Assembly (NCBI GenBank): GCA_001829675.1
Contig: MIBZ01000060.1
Coordinates: forward strand, 1-64,000
From: Sulfurimonas sp. RIFCSPLOWO2_12_36_12
Lineage (GTDB): Bacteria > Campylobacterota > Campylobacteria > Campylobacterales > Sulfurimonadaceae
Reading direction: 5' to 3'
DNA length: 64,000 nucleotides
Positions 44,420 through 53,380 of this stretch are shown in pieces (the stretch's first letter is position 1; each line of letters begins with the position of its first letter). The notes beneath the pieces are model-generated. The model made no database searches. It saw only the letters and a program-made list of their open reading frames with translations, and had not been told where the DNA came from. Position numbers and translations under genes: made by a program.

Positions 44420-45334
44420 TTATATTTTCATATTTTCAAAACATACTTTTTCGAAATCTACACCACTTTTAATATTGTATTTTTTGCCATACAGCTCAAA
44501 CTCTAACTCATTCGCATGCAGAAGCAATCTTTTTGCTCCACTTAGCTCTACTCTTGTATCTCTATCCAATTCTCTATCCAAATACTTAACAATATTCTCT
44601 TCGCTCTGTCCATAAACAGGATCACCGACTATTGGATGTTTCACATGAAACATATGAACTCTGATCTGATGTTGTCTTCCGGTATGTGGTGAACACTCTA
44701 CCATTGTCATATTTAACTCCGGATAATATTTAATCGGCTTTACATATGTCAAAGACTCTTTTCCGCTTTCATCTACTTTTACAACCATTCTTATGAGCGC
44801 ACTTTTTTCATCATCATATCTAAGCAGTGGAGCATCGATACGGAGTTCATCTTTTAACTCTCCATGAACCATTGCCAAATACTTCTTTTTCATATCCCGC
44901 TCTTGAAACATCATCTTTATATCAACTTCGCTCTTTTTATCTTTTGCACACAAAACCAGTCCGCTTGTCTCTTGATCTATTCTATGGGCGATATTTGCAT
45001 CCATTCCAAATTGAGCTTTTAGCTCATCTATAAGTGAGTACTCTGTGTGTCTATTTTGTGGGTGGATAAGCATACCGCTTGGTTTATCGAAAACTACAAA
45101 CTTCTCATCTACCCTGTGCGGTAACAAACCTTTTGAAAGCGGTTCAAAATAGATAAACTCAAATTCGCCCTCAAGATAGTCAGATGGTTTTGTGATTGGG
45201 ACTCCATTTACAAGAACTCTTCCTACGGCTATATATCTTTGAATATCTCTTTGAGAGTATCCCAATTCTCGCTTTAGAAAAAGAAAAGCACTTTCTCTTT
45301 CTTGTGCAAACATTCTTTTAGTTACAAATGGCAA
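44420..45334 (-). CDS. RluA-family pseudouridine synthase
   Basis: A 304-residue enzyme with an N-terminal S4 RNA-binding part (QRDIQRYIAVGRVLVNG), the catalytic HRIDQETSG whose Asp is the nucleophile, and the C-terminal HTGRQHQIRVH segment. It modifies uridines in rRNA or tRNA; which one (RluD, RluC or TruC type) cannot be told. A parS-like site is embedded in its coding sequence (44637-44652), encoding MFHVKH. Confidence 0.87.
   Translation of the reverse strand: MPFVTKRMFAQERESAFLFLKRELGYSQRDIQRYIAVGRVLVNGVPITKPSDYLEGEFEFIYFEPLSKGLLPHRVDEKFVVFDKPSGMLIHPQNRHTEYSLIDELKAQFGMDANIAHRIDQETSGLVLCAKDKKSEVDIKMMFQERDMKKKYLAMVHGELKDELRIDAPLLRYDDEKSALIRMVVKVDESGKESLTYVKPIKYYPELNMTMVECSPHTGRQHQIRVHMFHVKHPIVGDPVYGQSEENIVKYLDRELDRDTRVELSGAKRLLLHANELEFELYGKKYNIKSGVDFEKVCFENMKI
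44637..44652. promoter_or_regulatory. parS-like site inside the RluA-family gene
   Basis: TGTTTCACATGAAACA, identical to the core of the 54-bp palindrome at 41252-41267, 3.4 kb away and 10.4 kb from dnaA. One base differs from the common parS sequence. On the coding strand it gives MFHVKH in a normally variable spot just before the conserved PIVGDPVYG segment, so the sequence fits both protein and DNA needs. Confidence 0.7.
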
Positions 45335-45416
45335 TATTTAATCCTTCTATTAGCGTATTTTTTGTAAAATTACTCTCTTTACTTTACACAAATTTTACAA
45401 TAATCAGGTTGAATAA

Positions 45417-46751
45417 ATGATTGAAAGATACGCAAGAGAAGAGATGAGTTCGAAATGGACGATGCAGGCAAAATATCAAGCTTGGATGGATGTAGAAAAA
45501 GCGGTTGTAAAAGCTTGGAATAGACTTGGTCTTATTCCTGATGATGACGCAAAAAAAATCATTGACAATGCCGGATTTGATATAAAAAGAATAGATGAAA
45601 TAGAAGCAGTTACTCGCCACGACCTTATAGCATTTACAACAAGCGTATCTGAAACGCTAGGCGAAGAGAGCAGATGGTTTCACTACGGTATGACAAGCTC
45701 AGATACTGTTGATACTGCCGTAGCGCTTCAAATGAAAAGCTCTTTAGAGTTAATCATAGAAGATGTAAAAATGCTGATGGAGTCAATCAAAAAAAGAGCT
45801 TATGAGCATAAGATGACCCTAATGGTCGGACGCAGCCACGGTATCCATGGCGAGCCTATAACATTTGGTCTTGTGTTAGCTGTTTGGTATGACGAGATGG
45901 CTAGACATTTAGAGAACTTAGAGCAGACACTTGTCGTTATAAGCGTAGGACAAGTTAGCGGAGCAATGGGTAACTTTGCTCATGCACCATTAGAGCTAGA
46001 AGAGTACACATGCGAAGAGCTGGGATTAAAACCTGCACCTGCTTCCAACCAAGTAATCCAGCGAGACAGATACGCAAGACTTGCTACTGCGTTAGCTCTT
46101 ATGGCTAGTTCAATAGAGAAGTTTGCTGTTCAAGTTCGCCATTGGCAGCGCACTGAGGTTTATGAGTGCGAAGAGTATTTTGCAAAAGGTCAAAAAGGCT
46201 CATCTGCTATGCCTCATAAACGCAACCCGATACTAACGGAAAACATAACCGGTCTTGCAAGAATGATTAGAGCTTACGCCATTCCGGCTATGGAAAATGT
46301 TGCACTTTGGCATGAGAGAGATATATCGCACTCTTCAACCGAGAGATTCTGGCTTCCTGATTCGTTTATAACAAGCGATTTTATGCTGCACCGCATGAAT
46401 AGTGTTATAGCCAACCTAACGGTCTATCCGCAAAATATGATGAAAAATCTGAACCTGACGGGCGGACTTGTATTTTCTCAAAGAGTTCTGCTTGAGCTTC
46501 CGCTAAAAGGTGTCAGCCGTGAAGATGCCTACCGCATAGTCCAAAGAAATGCGATGAAAGTCTGGGAAGAGATACAGCAGGGAAAACCTACGACAAATGA
46601 GAAAGGCGAGAGTCTTTATCTAAACCATCTTCTAGCGGATGATGAGTTAAGAGCGAGTTTAAGCGAAGAGGCAATTAGAGAATGCTTTAACTTTGACTAC
46701 TATACTAAAAATGTGGATAGAATTTTTGCAAGAGTTTTTACGAAAAAATGA
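45417..46751 (+). CDS. purB: Adenylosuccinate lyase
   Basis: A 444-residue enzyme of the fumarase/aspartase superfamily with the signature loop GSSAMPHKRNPI and TSSDTVDTA. It acts twice in purine synthesis, releasing fumarate from SAICAR and from adenylosuccinate. It is divergent from the RluA-family gene and is followed by a hairpin and by copy B of the three-hairpin repeat. Confidence 0.95.
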   Translation: MIERYAREEMSSKWTMQAKYQAWMDVEKAVVKAWNRLGLIPDDDAKKIIDNAGFDIKRIDEIEAVTRHDLIAFTTSVSETLGEESRWFHYGMTSSDTVDTAVALQMKSSLELIIEDVKMLMESIKKRAYEHKMTLMVGRSHGIHGEPITFGLVLAVWYDEMARHLENLEQTLVVISVGQVSGAMGNFAHAPLELEEYTCEELGLKPAPASNQVIQRDRYARLATALALMASSIEKFAVQVRHWQRTEVYECEEYFAKGQKGSSAMPHKRNPILTENITGLARMIRAYAIPAMENVALWHERDISHSSTERFWLPDSFITSDFMLHRMNSVIANLTVYPQNMMKNLNLTGGLVFSQRVLLELPLKGVSREDAYRIVQRNAMKVWEEIQQGKPTTNEKGESLYLNHLLADDELRASLSEEAIRECFNFDYYTKNVDRIFARVFTKK

Positions 46752-46759
46752 CAAATTTC

Positions 46760-46778
46760 TGCTAATATTCCTTTAGCA
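46760..46778 (+). terminator. Short hairpin after purB
   Basis: TGCTAA and TTAGCA form a 6-bp stem with a seven-base loop, nine bases after the purB stop. It abuts copy B of the repeated element. Confidence 0.4.
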
Positions 46779-46890
46779 TAAAATCTCAAAAAGTTTACTT
46801 TTTGTAGCTTTAGGGGGGTTGTAGGGACTTTAGTCCATGCCACTAAAACGGACGAGTTCGTTTTAGCGCGTAACATCAGTGAAAAATACA
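46779..46890 (+). repeat. Three-hairpin intergenic element, copy B
   Basis: Hairpins CAAAAAG/CTTTTTG (46787-46804), GGACT/AGTCC (46825-46836) and CTAAAACG/CGTTTTAG (46843-46866). Compared with copy A (43967-44075), the first stem has changes on both arms that keep pairing (closing C-G becomes G-C, inner G-C becomes A-T), while hairpin three is identical. The two copies flank the RluA-family gene and purB as direct repeats. Confidence 0.75.
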
Positions 46891-46942
46891 AAAACATTAA
46901 AAGTACAAACGATAACACTTTTGTATGACTTAGGACATTAAA

Positions 46943-49309
46943 ATGATAACAATTATAAAAAGAAACGGCAGAACGGAAGCGTTAGACATAACTAAAATAC
47001 AAAAATATACTTCAGCAGCTGTTGAGGGTTTAGACAATGTTTCTCAAAGCGAACTGGAAGTCGATGCGCAGATTCACTTTCGTGATGGAATAACATCAAA
47101 AGAGATACAGCAGACGCTTATTAAAACCGCAGTTGACAAGATAGACATAGATGCTCCTAACTGGACATTTGTCGCGTCAAGACTTTTTTTGTTTAACCTA
47201 TATCATGAAGTCAATGGATTTACAGGATACTCTTCACTCAAAAACTACTTTGAAAAAGGCGAGAAAGAGGGAAGACTGCTTTTAGGTTTAAAAGAGATGT
47301 ACAACCTTGAAGAGCTGGAAAAACATATAAAACCAGAACGAGATATGCAGTTTAACTATCTTGGCGTTAAAACACTTTATGACAGATACCTTATAAAAGA
47401 TAGAAACGGTAATCCAATAGAGTTACCGCAACATATGTTTATGGCAATTGCAATGTTTTTAGCTCAAAGAGAAGAGAAAAAAGAGGAGTGGGCTATCAAG
47501 TTTTATAACATGGTTTCAACTTTTGAAGTTATGTTAGCGACTCCGACTCTAAGCAATGCAAGAACAACAAGACATCAATTAAGTTCATGCTACATCGGTT
47601 CAACTCCCGACAACATAGAAGGAATATTCGACTCTTATGCAGAGATGGCGATGCTCTCAAAATTCGGCGGAGGAATCGGCTGGGATTGGACAAATGTTCG
47701 TTCAATGGGCTCTTACATTGACGGGCATAAAAACGCAGCAGGCGGAACTGTTCCGTTTTTAAAAATCACAAACGACATTGCTGTTGCAGTTGACCAACTA
47801 GGAACTAGAAAAGGTGCGATTGCTGTCTACTTAGAGCCTTGGCACATTGATGTTAACGACTTTTTGGATTTAAAGAAAAACTCCGGTGAAGAGCGTCGTC
47901 GCGCGCATGACCTCTTTCCTGCAATGTGGTTAAATGACCTCTTTTTACAAAGAGTGGAAGAGGATGGCATCTGGACTCTTTTTGACCCATATGATTGTAA
48001 AGAGTTGTCAACACTTTATGGCGAAGAGTTCAACAAAAGATATAAAGAGCTTGAAGAGAATGAAAGCATCGTAAAAGAGAAATTAAAAGCTAAAAATCTT
48101 TGGAAAAAAATACTGACATCATACTTTGAAACGGGCAGTCCGTTTTTGTGTTTTAAAGACAATGCAAACAGAGCTAACCCTAACAACCACACCGGTGTTA
48201 TACGAAGTTCAAACCTTTGTACGGAGATTTTTCAAAATACAAATCCTAACCACTATAAAATAAAATTTATTTTCGAAAATGGAGATAGCACGAGCCACGA
48301 AGAGGATGAGATAATAAGAGTTGACAGCGGGTTGGAAAAACCGGCCAAAAAAGTTACAGCGCTTGATTCAATCGGCGGGAGAGAGATTTATGTTGTCGAG
48401 AAAGAGAAGATAAACGGCGACACGGCTGTTTGTAATCTGGCCTCTGTAAACCTCTCTCGCATAAATACAAAAGAGGATATTGACAGAATCGTTCCTATCG
48501 CCATTCGTGCTCTGGATAATGTAATCGACTTAAATTTTTACCCGATTGAAAAGGTAAAGAGAACTAACATGAAAACTCGCGCAATCGGTTTGGGCGTTAT
48601 GGGTGAAGCTCAAATGTTAGCACAACAGGGAATATCATGGGGGAGCCAAGAGCACTTTGATAAGATAGATGAAGTAATGGAAGCTGTTAGTTATAACGCA
48701 ATCTCTGCATCTTCCGACTTAGCGCTTGAGAAATGCTCTTATCCTGAATTTGAAGGTTCTAAATGGAGCAAAGGTATTATGCCGATGGACCATGCTACGG
48801 CTGATGTGAAAAAACTTGTTGACCGCGGCGGACTTTTTGCTTCATCTTATGAGTGGGAAGAGCTTCGTGCAAAAGTAAAAAAACAGGGTATGAGAAACGG
48901 CTACCTGATGGCAATCGCACCTACAAGCTCAATATCTATATTAACCGGAACAACTCAAGCTATTGAGCCGGTATTTAAAAGAAAGTGGTATGAGGAGAAC
49001 TTATCCGGACTTATCCCTGTTGTTGTTCCGGAACTCTCGCCAGAGACTTGGGCTTACTATACTCCTGCTTACGATTTGAACCAAACACTGCTAATCAAAG
49101 CAGCGGCAATTCGCCAAAAATGGCTAGACCAAGGTCAAAGTCTAAATATCTTTATAACTCTCGATAAGGCAAGCGGAAAGTATCTGAATGAAATCTACAT
49201 GTTGGCTTGGAAGTTAGGTCTTAAATCTACCTACTACCTTCGTTCACAATCTCCTGAAATGTCAAAGGATGTTGAAGATAGAAGTATGGAGTGTGTAGGT
49301 TGTCAATAG
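46943..49309 (+). CDS. nrdA: Ribonucleoside-diphosphate reductase alpha subunit
   Basis: A 788-residue class I large subunit with an N-terminal ATP-cone (MITIIKRNGRTEALDITKI), redox-active cysteines in LSSCYIGS and RSSNLCTEI, the NLASVNLSR segment and the C-terminal CVGC pair for reduction. It makes dNDPs. The small subunit nrdB is not adjacent in this window. AGGA precedes the ATG. Confidence 0.95.
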   Translation: MITIIKRNGRTEALDITKIQKYTSAAVEGLDNVSQSELEVDAQIHFRDGITSKEIQQTLIKTAVDKIDIDAPNWTFVASRLFLFNLYHEVNGFTGYSSLKNYFEKGEKEGRLLLGLKEMYNLEELEKHIKPERDMQFNYLGVKTLYDRYLIKDRNGNPIELPQHMFMAIAMFLAQREEKKEEWAIKFYNMVSTFEVMLATPTLSNARTTRHQLSSCYIGSTPDNIEGIFDSYAEMAMLSKFGGGIGWDWTNVRSMGSYIDGHKNAAGGTVPFLKITNDIAVAVDQLGTRKGAIAVYLEPWHIDVNDFLDLKKNSGEERRRAHDLFPAMWLNDLFLQRVEEDGIWTLFDPYDCKELSTLYGEEFNKRYKELEENESIVKEKLKAKNLWKKILTSYFETGSPFLCFKDNANRANPNNHTGVIRSSNLCTEIFQNTNPNHYKIKFIFENGDSTSHEEDEIIRVDSGLEKPAKKVTALDSIGGREIYVVEKEKINGDTAVCNLASVNLSRINTKEDIDRIVPIAIRALDNVIDLNFYPIEKVKRTNMKTRAIGLGVMGEAQMLAQQGISWGSQEHFDKIDEVMEAVSYNAISASSDLALEKCSYPEFEGSKWSKGIMPMDHATADVKKLVDRGGLFASSYEWEELRAKVKKQGMRNGYLMAIAPTSSISILTGTTQAIEPVFKRKWYEENLSGLIPVVVPELSPETWAYYTPAYDLNQTLLIKAAAIRQKWLDQGQSLNIFITLDKASGKYLNEIYMLAWKLGLKSTYYLRSQSPEMSKDVEDRSMECVGCQ

Positions 49310-49310
49310 G

Positions 49311-49676
49311 ATGAGACCTCTTTTAGAAAAGGATTTAAATAGCTTTTTAAAGAGATTTGATAGTTTTAAGGATTCAGAATTTCGCTCCATAGAGATAATC
49401 ACTCCTACTGCCATTAAAATCACTCTAGCAGCACAAGACAGCGCTAGAGGATTTGACTGGATAACGGTAGAGTTAGAATTTAGCGGTGTTAGTGATGCCA
49501 GACTGCTTGAAGGCTCAAAACTTCCACATATCGATATGAGTGATGGAATAACACTCATATACGCTGATGGTTCTTATGCATTCGGCGTTGGGGCTTATAA
49601 TAACATTTCGAATATAACAAATTCTACATGTTATTTGAAGGCTACCTCCCTAAAATATAAAGAAGGTTTTTTTTAA
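49311..49676 (+). CDS. Conserved-looking hypothetical protein after nrdA
   Basis: A 121-residue soluble protein starting one base after the nrdA stop, so it is translationally coupled. It is predicted to be a mixed alpha/beta fold (ITPTAIKITLAAQD, FDWITVELEFSG, GITLIYADGSYAFGVG). No family is recognised. The position suggests a link with nucleotide reduction, but that is only context. Confidence 0.7.
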   Translation: MRPLLEKDLNSFLKRFDSFKDSEFRSIEIITPTAIKITLAAQDSARGFDWITVELEFSGVSDARLLEGSKLPHIDMSDGITLIYADGSYAFGVGAYNNISNITNSTCYLKATSLKYKEGFF

Positions 49677-49732
49677 TTAACTTTTTGTTAGTTTTTCGTT
49701 AGCACTTTGTAAACCATTTGGTTATAATATTT

Positions 49733-49738
49733 TATTAC
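49733..49738 (+). promoter_or_regulatory. -10 box of the Do-type protease gene
   Basis: TATAAT preceded by TTTGGT, 20 bases before the start of the protease gene. Confidence 0.5.
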
Positions 49739-49758
49739 CAAAAAACAAAGGAGCTTAG

Positions 49759-51144
49759 ATGAAAAAACTTTTCTTTCTGTCTTTAATAACACTAACATTT
49801 GTTTATGCAAAAAGTAGCGTAGAGTTCAAATACGCACCGCATAATATGGAGCGGGAGTACCCAACAAACCAAAATCGCATACTCTCTTACAATAATATTT
49901 TAGAAAATGTAAGAACAAGCATTGTAAATATATCTATAAAAAAAGAGATAAGCGGTACTCAATTGAATGCAAATCCTTTTTTTAATGACCCATTTTTTAA
50001 AGAATTTTTCAAAGGATATGGAGATATCCCGCAAGAGAGAATTCAGCAAGCGTTAGGCTCAGGTGTTATAGTTTCGCAAGATGGCTACATTATTACTAAC
50101 AACCATGTTGTCGACGGCGCAAACAAAATCATAGTTAATCTTGCCGGAGACAAAAAAGAGTATGAAGCCAAACTTATCGGCAAAGATGAGAAGAGTGATT
50201 TGGCTATCATAAAAATAGAGGCAAAAAACCTAAATGCCATAACATTTTACGACTCGGACAAAGTAAAAGTCGGGGATGTAGTTTTTGCACTCGGTAATCC
50301 ATTTGGAATAGGTGAAACCATCACTCATGGAATCGTATCGGCAACGGGCAGAAGCGGTGTAGGAATCGTAGAGTATGAAGACTTTATACAAACTGACGCT
50401 TCCATAAATCCAGGAAACTCAGGCGGAGCGCTTATAAACTCAGCCGGACACTTAATAGGGATTAACTCCGCAATTATCTCAAAATCTGGCGGAAATGTGG
50501 GCATAGGTTTTGCAATCCCATCAAATATGGTTACGACTGTCGCAACAAGCTTAATAGATAACGGCAAATATACCCGTGCATATCTGGGAGTAAATATCTC
50601 GGATATAAGCGACGATATGAGTAAATTTTACAATGGTAACTATGGCGCTCTAATAACTAGCGTGGAAGATAATTCACCTGCTGCAAAAGCTGAACTCAAA
50701 AGAGGAGATCTAATCATTGAAGTCAACGGCAAAAAGATAGGAAGTGCGAGTGAGTTAAAAAACAGTATAGGTTCATACGCTCCGGCTAAAACGGTAACTA
50801 TAAAATTTCTAAGAGACAAAAAAGTCAATACAAAAAGTGTAACGCTCTCAATACTTGATAGCAAAACCGTAAATGGAGAGCTTGAGTACAAAGGCTTAAA
50901 ATTAACTCAAATCAACTCTACACATAAACAACAGCTCAACATTACAATCAACGGTGTGTTAGTCATTAATGTAGATGAAAAAAGCGAAGCTTACAGCGCA
51001 GGGATAAGAAAAAATGACATAATTATTCAGGTAGAAGAGAGCGAAATAGCTACTTTGGATGACTTTAAAAAGGCAACCGGCTCAAAAGAGAAGAAGAGAG
51101 TTTTTATCTATAGAAAAGGCTATATACTAGCCATCGTACTTTAA
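49759..51144 (+). CDS. degP: Periplasmic serine protease, Do/DegP type
   Basis: A 461-residue protein with a signal peptide (residues 1-17, ending VYA), a trypsin-like domain with His116 (NNHVVDGA), Asp147 (EKSDLAI) and Ser221 (NPGNSGGAL), and two PDZ domains (about 275-365 and 385-455). It degrades or refolds damaged envelope proteins. Thioredoxin 2 follows 9 bases later. Confidence 0.94.
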   Translation: MKKLFFLSLITLTFVYAKSSVEFKYAPHNMEREYPTNQNRILSYNNILENVRTSIVNISIKKEISGTQLNANPFFNDPFFKEFFKGYGDIPQERIQQALGSGVIVSQDGYIITNNHVVDGANKIIVNLAGDKKEYEAKLIGKDEKSDLAIIKIEAKNLNAITFYDSDKVKVGDVVFALGNPFGIGETITHGIVSATGRSGVGIVEYEDFIQTDASINPGNSGGALINSAGHLIGINSAIISKSGGNVGIGFAIPSNMVTTVATSLIDNGKYTRAYLGVNISDISDDMSKFYNGNYGALITSVEDNSPAAKAELKRGDLIIEVNGKKIGSASELKNSIGSYAPAKTVTIKFLRDKKVNTKSVTLSILDSKTVNGELEYKGLKLTQINSTHKQQLNITINGVLVINVDEKSEAYSAGIRKNDIIIQVEESEIATLDDFKKATGSKEKKRVFIYRKGYILAIVL

Positions 51145-51153
51145 GGAGGTTCT

Positions 51154-51576
51154 ATGAGAGTCGTATGTCCACATTGCAAAAGCGTCAATAATGTTCCGCA
51201 AAGAGACTCCTACACAAAAGCTAACTGCGGAAAGTGTAAAAGCTCACTTCTTGAAACAAAACCCATCGAGTTAACAGTTGTTAACTTTGACGAAATCATC
51301 GTAAATAGCGATATTCCTGTAATAGTTGATTTCTGGGCGCCGTGGTGCGGACCATGCAAGATGATGGCTCCAAATTTTGAGAAAAGTGCTAAAAATTTTC
51401 CGCTAAAAGCAATTTTTGTAAAAGTAAATACGGAAAACGAACAGCACCTTGGAGCTAGATTTGGCATAAGAAGCATTCCTACGATTATAGTTTTTAAAGG
51501 TGGCAAAGAGCTGCATAGAGTCTCCGGTGCTTTAGATGAAACAAGTTTAAATAAACTGGTTGCACAATTTTTATAG
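51154..51576 (+). CDS. trxC: Thioredoxin 2 (TrxC-like) with N-terminal zinc ribbon
   Basis: A 140-residue protein with two CxxC pairs at residues 5-8 and 25-28 (zinc ribbon) and the active site WCGPC (64-68), then the cis-proline in SIPTII. This two-part layout is typical of TrxC, linked to oxidative stress in other bacteria. It is co-transcribed with the protease gene before it. Confidence 0.9.
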   Translation: MRVVCPHCKSVNNVPQRDSYTKANCGKCKSSLLETKPIELTVVNFDEIIVNSDIPVIVDFWAPWCGPCKMMAPNFEKSAKNFPLKAIFVKVNTENEQHLGARFGIRSIPTIIVFKGGKELHRVSGALDETSLNKLVAQFL

Positions 51577-51582
51577 TATAAT
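51577..51582 (+). promoter_or_regulatory. -10 box of gltA
   Basis: TATAAT directly after the trxC stop codon, 25 bases before the gltA ATG, with the ribosome binding site AAAAAGGGG between them. Confidence 0.5.
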
Positions 51583-51607
51583 TTTTACACATAAAAAGGG
51601 GTACATT

Positions 51608-52888
51608 ATGAGCAGAGATACAGTAACACTAACAAACAATCGTGATGGCAAAAGCTATGAATTTCCTATACTTGATGCAACGGTAGGTCCGTCTGTAATA
51701 GATATTTCTACTCTCTACAAAGAGACTAAGATGTTTACCTATGATGAGGGGTATACATCCACGGCATCTTGCAAATCTGACATAACATATATAGACGGTA
51801 ATGAGGGAAAACTTATGTACAGAGGGTATGATATAGCATACCTTGCAAATCAAAAGAGTTTTTTAGATACGGCATATCTTCTTCTAAACGGCGAGTTGCC
51901 CACTAAAGAGGAGTTGGAAAACTTTACTCTGGAGATGAAAAAACGCTCCTTTGTACACGAGGGGATTAAAAAACTATTTGACTCATTTCCAGACGGCGCG
52001 CATCCGATGGCAATTCTCTCAGCCGGCGTCTCCGCACTCTCAACATTTTACTATAATCACCTAGATATAAAAACTAAAAAAGAGTACACTGAAATGTCAA
52101 ACAGAATCGTTGCCAAGATTCCTACACTCGCGGCTTTTTCATACAGATACTCTAACGGTTTGCCTATTATATATCCGGATATGAGCAAAGGATTTACAGA
52201 AAATTTTCTATATATGCTAAGAGCTTATCCTCACAGCTATGTTGAATTAAAGCCGATTGAGATAAAGGCGCTTGACACTATCTTTACTCTTCATGCAGAC
52301 CATGAACAAAATGCATCGACAACAGCCGTTAGAAATCTGGCTTCCACAAATGCCCATCCATATGCTGCCATAAGCGCAGGAATAGGCGCTCTATGGGGAA
52401 GAAGTCATGGCGGAGCAAATGAGAGCGTTATTCGTCAGCTTGAGATGATAGGGAGCGTTGATAGAGTAGATGAGTTTATAGCACGCGCAAAAGACAAAGA
52501 TGACCCGTTTAGATTGATGGGATTTGGACACCGTGTTTATAAAAACTTTGACCCTCGCGCAACTATACTAAAAAACATCCGCAATGAACTTGTAAATGAG
52601 CTGGGCATAAATAGTGAGCTTATAGAGGTTGCGAACAAAATAGAGAAGATTGCCTTAAGTGATGAATATTTTATAAGCAGAAATCTATATCCAAATATCG
52701 ATTTTTACTCTGGACTAATCCTTCAAGCACTCAAAATTCCAAAAGAGATGTTTGCGGTTATATTTGTTATAGGCAGAACACCTGGGTGGATTGCACAGTG
52801 GAGCGAGTTAAATCAGCAAAAAACTATAAAAATTGCCCGTCCTCGCCAGCTATATACGGGTTCAACAGACAGAACTCCGGAGTATTAA
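51608..52888 (+). CDS. gltA: Citrate synthase
   Basis: A 426-residue type II enzyme with the catalytic segments LHADHEQNASTTAVR, GRSHGGANE and MGFGHRVYKNFDPR. It condenses oxaloacetate and acetyl-CoA. In Campylobacterota that fix CO2 by the reverse cycle, gltA may instead supply oxidative or biosynthetic steps; this cannot be decided from sequence. The start at 51608 matches the usual N-terminus (MSRDTVTLTNN). Confidence 0.96.
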   Translation: MSRDTVTLTNNRDGKSYEFPILDATVGPSVIDISTLYKETKMFTYDEGYTSTASCKSDITYIDGNEGKLMYRGYDIAYLANQKSFLDTAYLLLNGELPTKEELENFTLEMKKRSFVHEGIKKLFDSFPDGAHPMAILSAGVSALSTFYYNHLDIKTKKEYTEMSNRIVAKIPTLAAFSYRYSNGLPIIYPDMSKGFTENFLYMLRAYPHSYVELKPIEIKALDTIFTLHADHEQNASTTAVRNLASTNAHPYAAISAGIGALWGRSHGGANESVIRQLEMIGSVDRVDEFIARAKDKDDPFRLMGFGHRVYKNFDPRATILKNIRNELVNELGINSELIEVANKIEKIALSDEYFISRNLYPNIDFYSGLILQALKIPKEMFAVIFVIGRTPGWIAQWSELNQQKTIKIARPRQLYTGSTDRTPEY

Positions 52889-52895
52889 TCCGGAG
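52875..52895. terminator. Stem-loop between convergent gltA and ppnP
   Basis: CTCCGGA (52875-52881) pairs with TCCGGAG (52889-52895); the gltA stop codon is in the loop. It may serve both genes. Confidence 0.5.
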
Positions 52896-52902
52896 GTTAG
52901 AA

Positions 52903-53214
52903 CTATTTTATGTATGAGCAGCAGTAGTCGGTAACTGTTTTGATTTTTAAATCAAACGATGAGTTTGCGGGCACGCTGAAAGTCTCAGGTGTATGAAGAG
53001 TTTTCCACTCTTCGTTTGGCAGTCTGATATCAAGCTCTCCGCTCATTATCTCCATAATTTCGGCAGCATCCGTTCCAAAAGTATAATCCCCCGGCATCAT
53101 GATACCGAGAGTTTTTTTTGAACCATCAGCAAACTCAACCGTTCTGCTTGTGACTTTTCCATCATAATAGATATTTGCTTTTTTTACTACCGTTACATTT
53201 TCAAATTTTGACAT
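52903..53214 (-). CDS. ppnP: Pyrimidine/purine nucleoside phosphorylase PpnP
   Basis: A 103-residue cupin-fold protein of the DUF1255/YaiE family with the segments [29 protein letters not shown] and the [17 protein letters not shown]-terminus (split by variation). It splits several nucleosides with phosphate in salvage. It is followed upstream by a structured non-coding region. Confidence 0.9.
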   Translation of the reverse strand: MSKFENVTVVKKANIYYDGKVTSRTVEFADGSKKTLGIMMPGDYTFGTDAAEIMEIMSGELDIRLPNEEWKTLHTPETFSVPANSSFDLKIKTVTDYCCSYIK

Positions 53215-53380
53215 CTTTTTTCCTTAATTTTATTTCATAAAATGAAGAAAACCTCCATTTATTTGTCCACAAAAAGGAACAAGCCCTTTTTTGTATCGCT
53301 AGCCGCTAAGGCACAAAACAGCTAAAGCTGTTTCTTTAGAAAAGCTAGCCTCTAGAGAGGCAGAATTTTGAAATTATATC
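53215..53380 (-). other. Structured non-coding region between the hemerythrin-PAS and ppnP genes
   Basis: No gene is seen. It contains AAACAGCT/AGCTGTTT (53316-53333), GCCTCT/AGAGGC (53348-53361), and two GCTAGC words. CTAAAG (53322-53327) can also pair with CTTTAG (53334-53339), competing with the first hairpin. This may be a leader of ppnP or a small RNA. Confidence 0.45.
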
